NCBI GenBank assembly: GCA_019308645.1 | Contig: JAFDHR010000122.1 | Coordinates: 1 to 6,855 of the forward strand | DNA: 6,855 bases | DNA from: Deltaproteobacteria bacterium | GTDB lineage: Bacteria > Desulfobacterota > DSM-4660 > Desulfatiglandales > B25-G16 | Direction: 5' to 3' | Shown here: positions 1 to 6,731 of the stretch, piece after piece | Layout of the letters: each line of letters opens with the position of its first letter | Position numbering within the stretch: position 1 is the stretch's first letter | Notes under the pieces: generated by a model | The model's input: only the letters and a program-made list of their open reading frames with translations | Database searches by the model: none | What the model was told of the DNA's origin: nothing | Position numbers and translations under genes: made by a program

Positions 1-981
1 CCTGAGGGGATAGATACAGAGGAAATTTATGCAAGCGGTTTGGGAAATAGCCTACCTATGGATATACAGATTCCTTTTGTGAGATCTGTTGAGGGATTGG
101 AAGAGGCTGAGATCATGAGACCAGCGTATGCAATTGAATATGATTATGTAGACCCTTTGCAGCTATTTCCCACCCTTGAAACAAAAAGTACCAAAGGATT
201 ATATATGGCTGGCCAGATCAATGGAACCAGTGGATATGAGGAGGCAGCCGGACAAGGGATGTGGGCAGGGATTAACGCGGCATCAAAGATTCAAAAACGA
301 CCACCTTTTCTCCTTGATCGATCAGAGGCATATATTGCGGTTATGGTAGATGATCTGGTTACCAGAGGAACACAAGAGCCTTACAGGATGTTTACTTCCA
401 GAGCAGAATACAGACTCATCTTAAGAGAAGATAATGTGGACCAGAGATTGATAGAAAAAGGTAATGAATTAGGCCTCATTAATGATGAAACAGTGATTGA
501 GATGAAAGAAAGGCAGAGGGAGATCTCCGCAGAGGCTCATAGGATAAAAAGCACCGTAATAGCTCCCTCAAAGAAGGCAAATGATTATCTGGTGAAGTCA
601 GGATCAAGTCCAATAAAGGATGCAACCTCCTTGGGTCAAATCCTAAAAAGGCCGGAGTTAAGTTATCAAAATATTGCCACCTTAGATGAACACACTAAAA
701 AGATAGACGAAAGCATTGCGCATAAAGTTGAAATTGAGATAAAATATGAGGGATATATTCAGCGGCAACTAAATGAGGTTGAAAAATTCAAAAATCTGGA
801 AAAGATCAAGATTCCACAAGCGTTTGATTATACCAAAATACATGGCCTTTCTAATGAATTAAAAGAAAAACTTCTCCTTATCAAACCTATCTCATTAGGT
901 CAGGCATCAAGGATAGCAGGTATTACACCTGCTGCAATCTCTATCATTATGATCTATCTAAAAAAGGGTGGCTCATTGTAA
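1..981 (+). CDS. mnmG: MnmG (GidA), tRNA uridine-5-carboxymethylaminomethyl modification enzyme, C-terminal half (5' end outside window)
   Basis: The reading frame is open from base 1 (PEGIDTEEIYASG...), so the TTG at 40 is an internal leucine and not a start; 326 residues are visible, about half of the usual ~630. MnmG is a cytosolic FAD- and NADH-dependent enzyme that works with the GTPase MnmE to add the aminomethyl or carboxymethylaminomethyl group to C5 of the wobble uridine of certain tRNAs. Family hallmarks seen: AGQINGTSGYEEA (visible residues 70-82, the end of the FAD-binding fold), VDDLVTRGTQEPYRMFTSRA (about 116-135), KYEGYIQRQ (about 248-256), and the C-terminal helical domain with LSNEL...SRIAGITPAAIS (about 283-314), which in the family contacts MnmE and tRNA. 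The frame ends normally in KKGGSL and TAA. The N-terminal dinucleotide-binding motif lies outside the window. No mnmE or rsmG follows; the next gene, rarD, is convergent. No hairpin plus T-run terminator is evident after the stop. Identification is secure from motif order. Confidence 0.97.
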   Translation, partial: PEGIDTEEIYASGLGNSLPMDIQIPFVRSVEGLEEAEIMRPAYAIEYDYVDPLQLFPTLETKSTKGLYMAGQINGTSGYEEAAGQGMWAGINAASKIQKRPPFLLDRSEAYIAVMVDDLVTRGTQEPYRMFTSRAEYRLILREDNVDQRLIEKGNELGLINDETVIEMKERQREISAEAHRIKSTVIAPSKKANDYLVKSGSSPIKDATSLGQILKRPELSYQNIATLDEHTKKIDESIAHKVEIEIKYEGYIQRQLNEVEKFKNLEKIKIPQAFDYTKIHGLSNELKEKLLLIKPISLGQASRIAGITPAAISIIMIYLKKGGSL

Positions 982-1303
982 CAAAAAAATCATTTGCTAG
1001 CAAAGCTACGCCTCAAACCGACGAGTTGAGCATAGTCATATTCCATTTGTTGAACTGAAGCGATGCTGGATACTGGATGCTTGATGCTGGATAGATAAAA
1101 GAGCATTCCGGGTTTTATCCAGGATCCCTGCCCGCCTCGCCTGAAGGCCAAGCCGATGGCGGGCAGGCAGAAACCAGTATCCAGTATCTACCCATATTTA
1201 GCACCTGAGTGTTTTGCAAAAACTTAAGACATTTGTTAAGAAGTTGCCTTATATAGACATTTAATGTAGCCTGTTTGCAGTGGAATGGTGGCAGGTAATA
1301 TAA
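982..1303. other. Intergenic gap between convergent mnmG and rarD
   Basis: This 322-bp stretch has no credible coding frame. It holds a perfect 12-bp palindrome (tttgctagcaaa, 993-1004), a weak ctcaa/ttgag inverted pair about 1012-1030, and the large nested palindromic element at 1062-1188. The octamer agacattt occurs twice between about 1227 and 1262. No canonical intrinsic terminator is visible for either gene, although both transcripts run into this gap; the palindromic element could serve that purpose structurally but is not followed by a T-run on either strand. Confidence 0.7.
1062..1188. repeat. Nested palindromic repeat element with GC-rich core
   Basis: The outer arms are 1062-1076 (gatgctggatactgg) and 1174-1188 (ccagtatccagtatc), complementary at 14 of 15 positions. 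Inside them lies a perfect 10-bp inverted repeat, cctgcccgcc at 1127-1136 and ggcgggcagg at 1158-1167, around a 21-nt loop. The left side also carries an 11-nt direct repeat gatgctggata at 1062-1072 and 1083-1093 (period 21), and ctggatagataaaa (1087-1100) loosely mirrors ttttatccagg (1113-1123). The core is far richer in G and C than its surroundings. This architecture fits a REP/MITE-like dispersed repeat rather than a gene. I infer mobility only from form; no transposase and no target-site duplication is apparent. It sits between two converging 3' ends, a common location for such units. Confidence 0.75.
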
Positions 1304-2191
1304 CTATAAGGTTAATCGCTTTTTATAACTTATAAAGCTCGAAATCGAGTATATAACTATCGCTACCCAAACAAGACCAAATGAAATTGCATGTGTTCTG
1401 GTAAACAGTTCTTTGTAAAGAAGCACGCCCACGAGCAATTGACCGGTAGGGGCAATATATTGCAAAAAGCCAACCGTCGAATACTGAATCCTCCGTGCAC
1501 CATGGGCAAAGAGAAGTAAGGGTATTGCAGTTACCAAACCTGCTCCTGTGAGCAATACATCCGTATGCAGACCAATAGAGAACAAGGCTCCTGATCCTTG
1601 GATACCCAAAGCAATAACATAGACAAGTGCAATAGGTGTTAGGATAGCAGTCTCGAATAACAACCCGACCATTGATCCTGCCTTTGCTGTTTTTCGGAGC
1701 AATCCATAAGTTCCAAATGTAAATGCAAGGGTAAGTGCGATCCATGGTACCCGACCATAATGCAAAGTTAAAAAAAGCACTCCAATAAATGCGAGCACTA
1801 CTGAAATAACTTGCCACCGGTATAAACGTTCCCGCAAAAAAACCACACCCAGACAAACATTCACAAGCGGATTAATAAAATATCCCAGGCTTGCTTCAAC
1901 AATCTGGTTTGTATTAACGGCCCATATATATATTAACCAATTAGTACCAAGTAAAAAAGATGTGAATAGAAATCTTGGCACATTCCGAGAGAAGGATATA
2001 ATGGAGTTGACCTCTTTCCATCGCCGTTGAACAGAGACCAAAAATAGTAGAAATACCAACGACCAAACCACCCGATGTGCCAGAATCTGGGTTGAAGGTA
2101 CATGTTTCAATGCCTTCCAGTATATAGGGAAAATTCCCCAAAGAAAAAATGCACTGATAGTAGTTATTGTGCCTTTAGTAGTGTTATCCAT
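1304..2191 (-). CDS. rarD: RarD-family EamA/DMT-superfamily permease
   Basis: A 295-residue integral membrane protein, matching the usual ~295-300 of RarD. About ten hydrophobic segments can be placed near residues 8-28, 36-54, 73-92, 98-119, 126-143, 148-165, 175-195, 212-229, 240-259 and 268-288, forming two EamA-like five-helix halves. Family motifs seen are LWGIFPIYWKAL (17-28), QILAHRVVWS (35-44), NWLIYIWAVN (84-93), EASLGYFINPLVNVCLG (99-115), FGTYGLLRK (159-167) and STVGFLQYIAP (238-248). It acts in the cytoplasmic membrane as a presumed small-molecule transporter. The name comes from a chloramphenicol-sensitivity phenotype, and the natural substrate of most members is unknown, so none should be assigned here. 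The ATG at 2191 gives the expected N-terminus MDNTTKG; no clear Shine-Dalgarno sequence or good -35/-10 pair precedes it. The gene stands alone, convergent with mnmG and divergent from the next gene. Confidence 0.93.
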   Translation of the reverse strand: MDNTTKGTITTISAFFLWGIFPIYWKALKHVPSTQILAHRVVWSLVFLLFLVSVQRRWKEVNSIISFSRNVPRFLFTSFLLGTNWLIYIWAVNTNQIVEASLGYFINPLVNVCLGVVFLRERLYRWQVISVVLAFIGVLFLTLHYGRVPWIALTLAFTFGTYGLLRKTAKAGSMVGLLFETAILTPIALVYVIALGIQGSGALFSIGLHTDVLLTGAGLVTAIPLLLFAHGARRIQYSTVGFLQYIAPTGQLLVGVLLYKELFTRTHAISFGLVWVAIVIYSISSFISYKKRLTL

Positions 2192-2293
2192 TCGCTATGT
2201 AATGAGTTGGTAATATATTAGTGCCTTACAAATAAATTTGCGTTCAAAATGTGCGGAAAACTTTAAGCTAAGATCGGAATTCAAAAAAGTGTG

Positions 2294-2397
2294 AAGTGCC
2301 TAAAGTGAACTAAAGTGCCTAAAGTTAAGGATTTTAGCTATTTTGTAAAACAGATGGAGCGAAGCGATTCATTAACTTTAGCTCACTTTTAACTTTT
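2294..2397. repeat. AT-rich imperfect palindrome with 19-bp tandem half-repeats
   Basis: The left side carries the 13-mer aagtgcctaaagt twice, at 2294-2306 and 2313-2325 (period 19). The left arm 2312-2330 (aaagtgcctaaagttaagg) is mirrored by the right arm 2370-2389, whose reverse complement is aaagtgagctaaagttaatg; they share aaagtg and ctaaagttaa, with one base of length difference and one further mismatch. Weaker complementarity continues outward to about 2302 and 2397. The intervening 39 bases contain a short tttt/aaaa hairpin and no coding frame. Similar ctaaagt-type repeats occur, as I recall, in many environmental bacterial genomes, so this is probably a dispersed palindromic unit. It is unlike the GC-rich element at 1062-1188 in sequence. 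Confidence 0.6.
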
Positions 2398-2675
2398 CCG
2401 GTTTATCCGGGTTAAGTGTTTAAAAAATAAATGAATCAATTATATTTACCACAAAAAATGGAAAAAAAGAAAATCTTCTTTAGTGCATTATCTAATATTA
2501 AACAACAAATTTTTACACAGTCTTTCATCTTGTTTAGGCCATACTAATACGTAACTATCCTTCCATCTTAATTTCCTATACCTATAGTAAATGATTTTTT
2601 GGGACGTGATTTTGAATAATGATGCTAGATATAGTGCATAAATGCTTTTTTTTCACAACATACAGTATTTTTTCC

Positions 2676-2704
2676 TTGACAATTGGTACTCTTTAGTCCA
2701 TAGA
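2676..2704 (+). promoter_or_regulatory. Weak candidate upstream promoter
   Basis: A perfect TTGACA (2676-2681) is followed after 17 bases by CATAGA (2699-2704), which matches only three of six consensus -10 positions. It lies about 215 bases before the TTG start of the 456-codon gene. It could be a second, distal promoter, but in such AT-rich DNA a chance hexamer is quite possible. Confidence 0.2.
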
Positions 2705-2818
2705 AGAAAAAATTCATCTTGATGATTAACCCCTCAATGAAAACGGGCACATCCTTTGCCTATTAATGTAAATTATATAGCCTCATGTCAAAACCATAGC
2801 CCAGGCCCAATTATTGCC

Positions 2819-2846
2819 TTGACAAACGTAAAAAATACTGTACATT
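2819..2846 (+). promoter_or_regulatory. Candidate sigma-70-type promoter for the 456-codon gene
   Basis: TTGACA at 2819-2824 is a perfect -35 hexamer; TACATT at 2841-2846 follows after 16 bases and matches four of six -10 positions. A start of transcription near 2853 would give a leader of about 65 bases before the TTG start codon, with the Shine-Dalgarno sequence near its end. Position and orientation are right for the gene downstream; the assignment is inferred from sequence pattern only. Confidence 0.45.
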
Positions 2847-2906
2847 ACCAATCCCGAAAAAGCAGCTCCATAATTATTTGTAGCTTTGTAACGAAAAATT
2901 ACAAAC

Positions 2907-2913
2907 GAGGAGA
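2907..2913 (+). promoter_or_regulatory. Ribosome binding site fixing a TTG start
   Basis: GAGGAGA ends six bases before the TTG at 2920, ideal spacing for a Shine-Dalgarno sequence. The same frame has a TAG stop at 2881 and no ATG or GTG between that stop and 2920. The next in-frame ATG is codon 15, without a comparable purine box, so the TTG start is well supported. Confidence 0.8.
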
Positions 2914-2919
2914 AAAGTA

Positions 2920-4290
2920 TTGTCCATAGAGATTGAAAAGCCTGTATTAAAAAAGGCCTGTATGGAAATGATAGAAACCATTCTTTTCTGTCTTCCCAAT
3001 GCATTCAAGGGTACAATTTATCAAATTGGAAAACCACCAGATCTGATTGCAGAAAGGATTACTTCCGGAATAATTGACGATGGTAAAGCAAAGATTTCAT
3101 GGGGTCTTCCGGCAAAATCCGGATACAATACTCCTGGTAAACCATGGTTTGAATACAGAGATCAACCAGATCGGCCCCTTGAGGCTATGTCCTGGTGTGT
3201 TGAGAAGCAGAAAAACTGGACATCTGAAGATCCAGAAAAAGATGCTCGAAATCTCAGATTTCAGGTTGAAGGAATAACGGAAGATTTCCACCATATGGAA
3301 CCGGTGCTTGTCCACAAATCGGATCTTAAATTAGACATGCACTCCTCCCTTAAATATCCAAAGGATCATAAAGGAAATATCATATGGAAAGACACCGACT
3401 ATATTGTGGTTGCTGTCATCAAGATACATTTCCAGCCCTTTACGATAAAAATCGGTAGTCATGAGACCAAAGTTATTAAAAAACTTTCGCGTTCTCTCGG
3501 AACCGAATTACTGTCTTACCAATTACGCCAGGATTCTATGATGACCATGGAACGGTTGGCAACGGACAGGTTAAACACATGCAATATACTTGCAGATTCC
3601 CTACGCAATGCCATCACAAAGTCAGGGGTGATTTTTTCTCTTGTTAAACAGGAAATAGGGTACCTCAGGGATCAGTGGGAACAGACATTGATCGAAGACC
3701 GGAAAGAAAATAATACAAAAGTTGAGGCCATAAAAGACTTAAATGAAATATTAACAAACCTGGGCGAGGGATATGGAGATTTTAAGGAAGATTTAGTTGA
3801 TGCCCAGAATAAATTCTTGGGACTTTCTCTTCCACCAGAAAAGGGTGAGAATTGGGTAGGTATGCAGATAGAGGAGAGATGGAAAGACCTTCTTTATGAA
3901 TTCCCACAGGATGATTATAAAAGGAGAGTAATTTGGGATACCATTGGTAAATTGAAAAAGTCTCTTTATTTTGGTCAGGACCCTGATATCATTGCCAATT
4001 ATAATAAAATACCGGAAGAGCTTAAATGGGAGTGGGTTAATCTCATGTACAGAAACAATGATAGATTCGATGATTCTGCTCTTGACCAATTAATCAAGAT
4101 ACTTGCTAATCCAGCCATTACTTTACCATCCCGGGAAAAATCAAGAAAAACACTGACCCAACTTAAGGCCCTTGCACAGACTATGAGCCAGCTTGAACAA
4201 AATACAAATTTTCTCCTGGATAGAGTTCTTAATGGAAGTGAAAAAAGTCTGATTTCTGGGGCTTTAAATAATATTACTGTGAACTCGTAA
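2920..4290 (+). CDS. Uncharacterised soluble protein, 456 residues, helix-rich C-terminal two thirds
   Basis: I do not recognise this family with confidence. The gene itself looks real: a long open frame, a strong Shine-Dalgarno sequence before the TTG start, a candidate promoter upstream and a clean TAA stop. No signal peptide or membrane segment is visible, so it should be cytosolic. Three regions can be seen. Residues 1-190 look mixed alpha/beta, with a Trp/Pro-rich stretch (about 61-101, including RPLEAMSWCVEKQKNW), an EDFHHMEPVL motif (121-130) and a strand-rich segment (153-180, containing YIVVAVIKIHF). Residues 185-300 are strongly helical, including LADSLRNAITKSG (224-236), faintly like the first dimerisation helix of histidine kinases (AHELRNPL type) but lacking the histidine. 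Residues 315-440 are helical and charged. There is no recognisable ATPase, GGDEF, HTH or nuclease motif. A signalling or regulatory role is conceivable but unproven. The gene stands alone, convergent with recG. Confidence 0.85.
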   Translation: MSIEIEKPVLKKACMEMIETILFCLPNAFKGTIYQIGKPPDLIAERITSGIIDDGKAKISWGLPAKSGYNTPGKPWFEYRDQPDRPLEAMSWCVEKQKNWTSEDPEKDARNLRFQVEGITEDFHHMEPVLVHKSDLKLDMHSSLKYPKDHKGNIIWKDTDYIVVAVIKIHFQPFTIKIGSHETKVIKKLSRSLGTELLSYQLRQDSMMTMERLATDRLNTCNILADSLRNAITKSGVIFSLVKQEIGYLRDQWEQTLIEDRKENNTKVEAIKDLNEILTNLGEGYGDFKEDLVDAQNKFLGLSLPPEKGENWVGMQIEERWKDLLYEFPQDDYKRRVIWDTIGKLKKSLYFGQDPDIIANYNKIPEELKWEWVNLMYRNNDRFDDSALDQLIKILANPAITLPSREKSRKTLTQLKALAQTMSQLEQNTNFLLDRVLNGSEKSLISGALNNITVNS

Positions 4291-4393
4291 TTGCTCAAAA
4301 TCCTGTGGAAATTTACTGCTTCTTTAGGACATCGGTATCTTTTTTTGCTTATACCCTTCCTTAAATTATTAAGCAGATACGTGAATTCGTAAT
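4279..4393. repeat. Imperfect 13-nt direct repeat bracketing the convergent gap
   Basis: gtgaactcgtaat (4279-4291, overlapping the last codons and stop of the 456-codon gene) recurs as gtgaattcgtaat (4381-4393, just outside the recG stop codon), with 12 of 13 positions identical and 102 bases between starts. Between them gtatct-tttttt-gctt (4335-4350) is partly complementary to aagcagatac (4371-4380), but there is no proper hairpin plus T-run terminator on either strand. A 13-mer with one mismatch is expected by chance somewhere in a window of this size; only its placement at both gene ends makes it notable. Confidence 0.3.
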
Positions 4394-4394
4394 C

Positions 4395-6497
4395 TCATGC
4401 TACGCCTACAAATTCATCTATCCCACTATGACTGCCTGTGAACATCTGTCTGAGGAGGTTGTAGGTCTTATGGGCAAGATCAGCATCATGCTCAACCAGT
4501 CTAAATGCCTCTTTCCTTGCCTCAGATAGTATCTCTACATCCCTCATAATATTTGCAACCCTAAACTGGTAGAACCCTGATTGCCTCTCACCCAGAAATT
4601 CTCCTGGGCCCCTGATGGCAAGGTCTTCTTCAGAAATCCTGAATCCATCTGTGGTTTTTTCAATGATTCCCAGCCTTCTCTTTGCATCGCCTGTCTTCGT
4701 GTAAGAGGCCAAAAGAAGACACTTTGAGGGGTAAGCACTTCTCCCGACTCTCCCCCTAAGCTGATGGATCTGTGAGAGCCCAAACCTCTCGGCATTCTCA
4801 ATTACCATAATGGTAGTATTGATAATATTTATACCCACCTCGATAACTGTCGTGGTAACCAGGATATTTATGCGTCCTTCTTTGAATTTTTCCATTATCT
4901 CTTCTCTTTGATCCAGGGACATCCTTCCATGTATCAAAGCTATATGGAAATCTGGAAAAATATCTCTGAGCTTCTCAGCCATATTTGTGGCATCTTTAAG
5001 GTCCATCTTTCCTGACTCTTCAATCAAAGGGTACACTATATAGGCCTGTCTTCCCTTTTCTATCTCTTCTCTCAGGATTTCATATACCTTGCCTCGGTCC
5101 TTTTCATGGAACAGCTTAGTCTGGATGGGCTTTCTCCCGGGAGGAAGCTCATCGATGACAGATATGTCAAGATCCCCGTACAGGGTGAGTCCCAGCGTTC
5201 TGGGAATAGGTGTAGCAGTCATGGTGAGCACATCTGGGCTTTTTCCCTTCTGCTTGAGAATAGCCCTCTGTGCTACCCCAAATCTGTGCTGCTCATCAAT
5301 GATCACGAGTCCAAGTTTGTGAAACTTTACACTCTCTTGAATGAGGGCATGTGTACCTATGAGTATATCTATAGTACCCTTTTTTACCCCATCTCTCACC
5401 TCATCAGCAAAATTACTCATCCCGCTTGTAAGAAGTGCTACTCTGAGATTCATCTTTCGGCTAAGCTCAAGGGTACTGAGATAGTGCTGCTCTGCAAGAA
5501 GCTGCGTAGGTGCCATAAATGCAGCCTGATACCCACTCCTTACTGCCAACCATGCAGCCATAAGTGCTACCATGGTCTTACCGCAGCCCACATCACCTTG
5601 AAGAAGCCTATTCATGGGAAATGGCCTGCTCATGTCTGTGATAATCTCATGAATTACACTTGCTTGTGATCCCGTGAGTTTAAAAGGAAGAAAATTATAA
5701 AGCTCCTGAATACCTTGTATCTCAAAGGCTATCCCTCTTTGCCGGGAAGTCCTGCTCCTTTTGAGTGCGAGCGCAAGTTGGAGCGTAAAAAACTCATCAA
5801 ATATGAGCCTTCTCTGTGCCGGTGATCTCCGAATATGAAGATCCTCAAGCCTTGATTCTGACGGGAAATGAACCTCCTTTATTGCCGCACCCAGTTCAGG
5901 GAGGCGCCATGCCTCTCTGATCATCGCAGGCAATGGATCTTCGAAGTTTGGAATAAATCGGCTTATGGCATCCATCATAATCCGCCGTATCCTTCGCTGC
6001 GAGATTCCCCCTATTTCAGGATAAACAGGTGATACCCTTCCTATCTCATATTCATTTCCATCCTCTATGATCTCAGGGTGATAGGTCTCAAGCATCTTCT
6101 TTGAGGATGCGCGAAATAGGCCATAGAGGATAATATTATCTCCTTTTTTAAACCTGTACAGGTACTGTATTGCTCCTATCCATCTGGCAGATATAATTCC
6201 ATACTCATTGCCTACAAGCATTTCAAGCACTGGCCGGTACCTGAATCTAAGTCTCCTAATCTCCATTATCTTACCCTTGATAAGGGCGGCATCACCAGGC
6301 TTTATCTTGTGAATCGGGGTGAACTCCCTTCGATCCTGGTAGGAACGGGGAAGGGTATACAAAAAATCACACACTGTCTGAATTCCCTTTTTTTGGGCCT
6401 CTCTGGTAATGACTTTCCCCACGCCTTTAAGGGAACTGACAGGGCTGAGTATTTCCCTGTATGGACTTTCTTTATCTAAATCCGTGTCTGAGCGCAT
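4395..6497 (-). CDS. recG: RecG, ATP-dependent branched-DNA helicase
   Basis: Full length at 700 residues (E. coli RecG is 693). RecG is a superfamily 2 motor that regresses stalled replication forks and remodels Holliday junctions, D-loops and R-loops. Domains in order: N-terminal helical region and wedge/OB domain (about 20-145, beginning SSLKGVGKVI and LPRSYQDRR), then the helicase core with Walker A GDVGCGKT (301-308), DEQH box (401-404) and TATPIPRTL (427-435), then the second motor lobe with LIHGRMSLDQRE (521-532), motif V TTVIEVGINIIN (549-560) and motif VI QLRGRVGR (579-586), and the TRG translocation motif (about 617-646, IRGPGEFLGERQSG). One oddity: motif V reads GINII where the family usually has GVDVP, so the near-invariant Asp is Asn557 and the Pro is Ile559. 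The ATG at 6497 is the first start after an in-frame TAA ten bases upstream, and lacks a clear Shine-Dalgarno sequence. The gene appears monocistronic here. Confidence 0.97.
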   Translation of the reverse strand: MRSDTDLDKESPYREILSPVSSLKGVGKVITREAQKKGIQTVCDFLYTLPRSYQDRREFTPIHKIKPGDAALIKGKIMEIRRLRFRYRPVLEMLVGNEYGIISARWIGAIQYLYRFKKGDNIILYGLFRASSKKMLETYHPEIIEDGNEYEIGRVSPVYPEIGGISQRRIRRIMMDAISRFIPNFEDPLPAMIREAWRLPELGAAIKEVHFPSESRLEDLHIRRSPAQRRLIFDEFFTLQLALALKRSRTSRQRGIAFEIQGIQELYNFLPFKLTGSQASVIHEIITDMSRPFPMNRLLQGDVGCGKTMVALMAAWLAVRSGYQAAFMAPTQLLAEQHYLSTLELSRKMNLRVALLTSGMSNFADEVRDGVKKGTIDILIGTHALIQESVKFHKLGLVIIDEQHRFGVAQRAILKQKGKSPDVLTMTATPIPRTLGLTLYGDLDISVIDELPPGRKPIQTKLFHEKDRGKVYEILREEIEKGRQAYIVYPLIEESGKMDLKDATNMAEKLRDIFPDFHIALIHGRMSLDQREEIMEKFKEGRINILVTTTVIEVGINIINTTIMVIENAERFGLSQIHQLRGRVGRSAYPSKCLLLASYTKTGDAKRRLGIIEKTTDGFRISEEDLAIRGPGEFLGERQSGFYQFRVANIMRDVEILSEARKEAFRLVEHDADLAHKTYNLLRQMFTGSHSGIDEFVGVA

Positions 6498-6541
6498 AAT
6501 GCTTGTTTATAAGGGCATGCAAAGGTCTAAAGACGTGCCGA

Positions 6542-6570
6542 AGTATATTAATGGATAATAATTGTAGAAA
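6542..6570 (-). promoter_or_regulatory. Candidate recG promoter
   Basis: Read on the - strand, TTTCTA (6565-6570) is a weak -35 (three of six) and TATACT (6542-6547) a good -10 (five of six), 17 bases apart. Transcription would begin near 6535 and give a leader of about 38 bases to the recG ATG. The -10 and spacing are convincing, the -35 is not, and the AT-rich context makes chance matches likely. Confidence 0.3.
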
Positions 6571-6706
6571 CAGCAGTCAGGATAATTAAAGACCAGACAA
6601 AAAAGAATCATAGATGATACTATTCAGCCATACAAGGCACAAAAACCCAAAGAGGATATAAATATAAATTGAATAACGGAGTTTTCTCATTAATTAAGGT
6701 TTTTAA

Positions 6707-6731
6707 TACCCCGTCCGCTTGCGGCGGGGTA
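6707..6731. repeat. GC-rich 25-nt palindrome (REP-like or terminator-like hairpin)
   Basis: taccccg (6707-6713) pairs perfectly with cggggta (6725-6731), and inside it ccgc (6715-6718) pairs with gcgg (6721-6724) apart from one bulged t at 6714; the loop is cttg if the innermost C-G pair is left open. The flanks are very AT-rich. A T-run (ttttt) follows on the + strand only seven bases after the stem and no T-run adjoins it on the - strand, so it is a poor intrinsic terminator, and no + strand gene lies immediately upstream. A dispersed REP-like palindrome is the better reading. Confidence 0.6.

Larger units (their letters stand above)
2192..2919. other. 728-bp AT-rich divergent intergenic region
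   Basis: This gap separates the 5' ends of rarD (- strand) and the 456-codon gene (+ strand), so it should contain both promoters. It holds an AT-rich palindromic repeat (2294-2397), then about 520 bp of very AT-rich DNA with homopolymer A and T runs, two TTGACA hexamers oriented toward the + strand gene (2676 and 2819), and the Shine-Dalgarno sequence at 2907. No RNA gene fold or riboswitch was recognised. The longest isolated ATG frame I found by hand, 38 codons at 2431-2547, has no ribosome binding site and is not called. The length is large for two ordinary promoters, leaving room for a lost gene, an unseen small RNA or operator sites; none of these is demonstrated. Confidence 0.6.

Noticed and set aside
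40..42. TTG at 40 as the start of a 313-residue protein
   Set aside because: The frame is open to base 1 and the upstream residues PEGIDTEEIYASG match MnmG, so this is an internal leucine codon of a gene that begins outside the window.
1062..1188. CRISPR-like or tandem array reading of the gatgctggata repeats
   Set aside because: There are only two copies at a 21-base period with no unique spacers and no cas genes; the mirrored right arm shows a palindromic element instead.
2431..2547. 38-codon ATG frame (MNQLYLPQKM...) in the large gap
   Set aside because: There is no Shine-Dalgarno sequence, a stop codon directly abuts the ATG, the Lys/Phe/Ile-rich composition is what AT-rich DNA gives by chance, and no family resemblance was recognised.
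2783..3004. 73-codon - strand frame overlapping the start of the 456-codon gene
   Set aside because: It overlaps the promoter and N-terminal codons of a much better supported gene and has no recognisable features; it is a shadow frame.
4335..4380. Possible terminator hairpin between the 456-codon gene and recG
   Set aside because: The complementary arms are split by a six-T bulge and a 20-nt loop, and no T-run follows the stem on either strand.
5106..5669. 187-codon + strand frame inside recG
   Set aside because: It is antisense to the highly conserved helicase core; its residues reflect the RecG codons read on the opposite strand.
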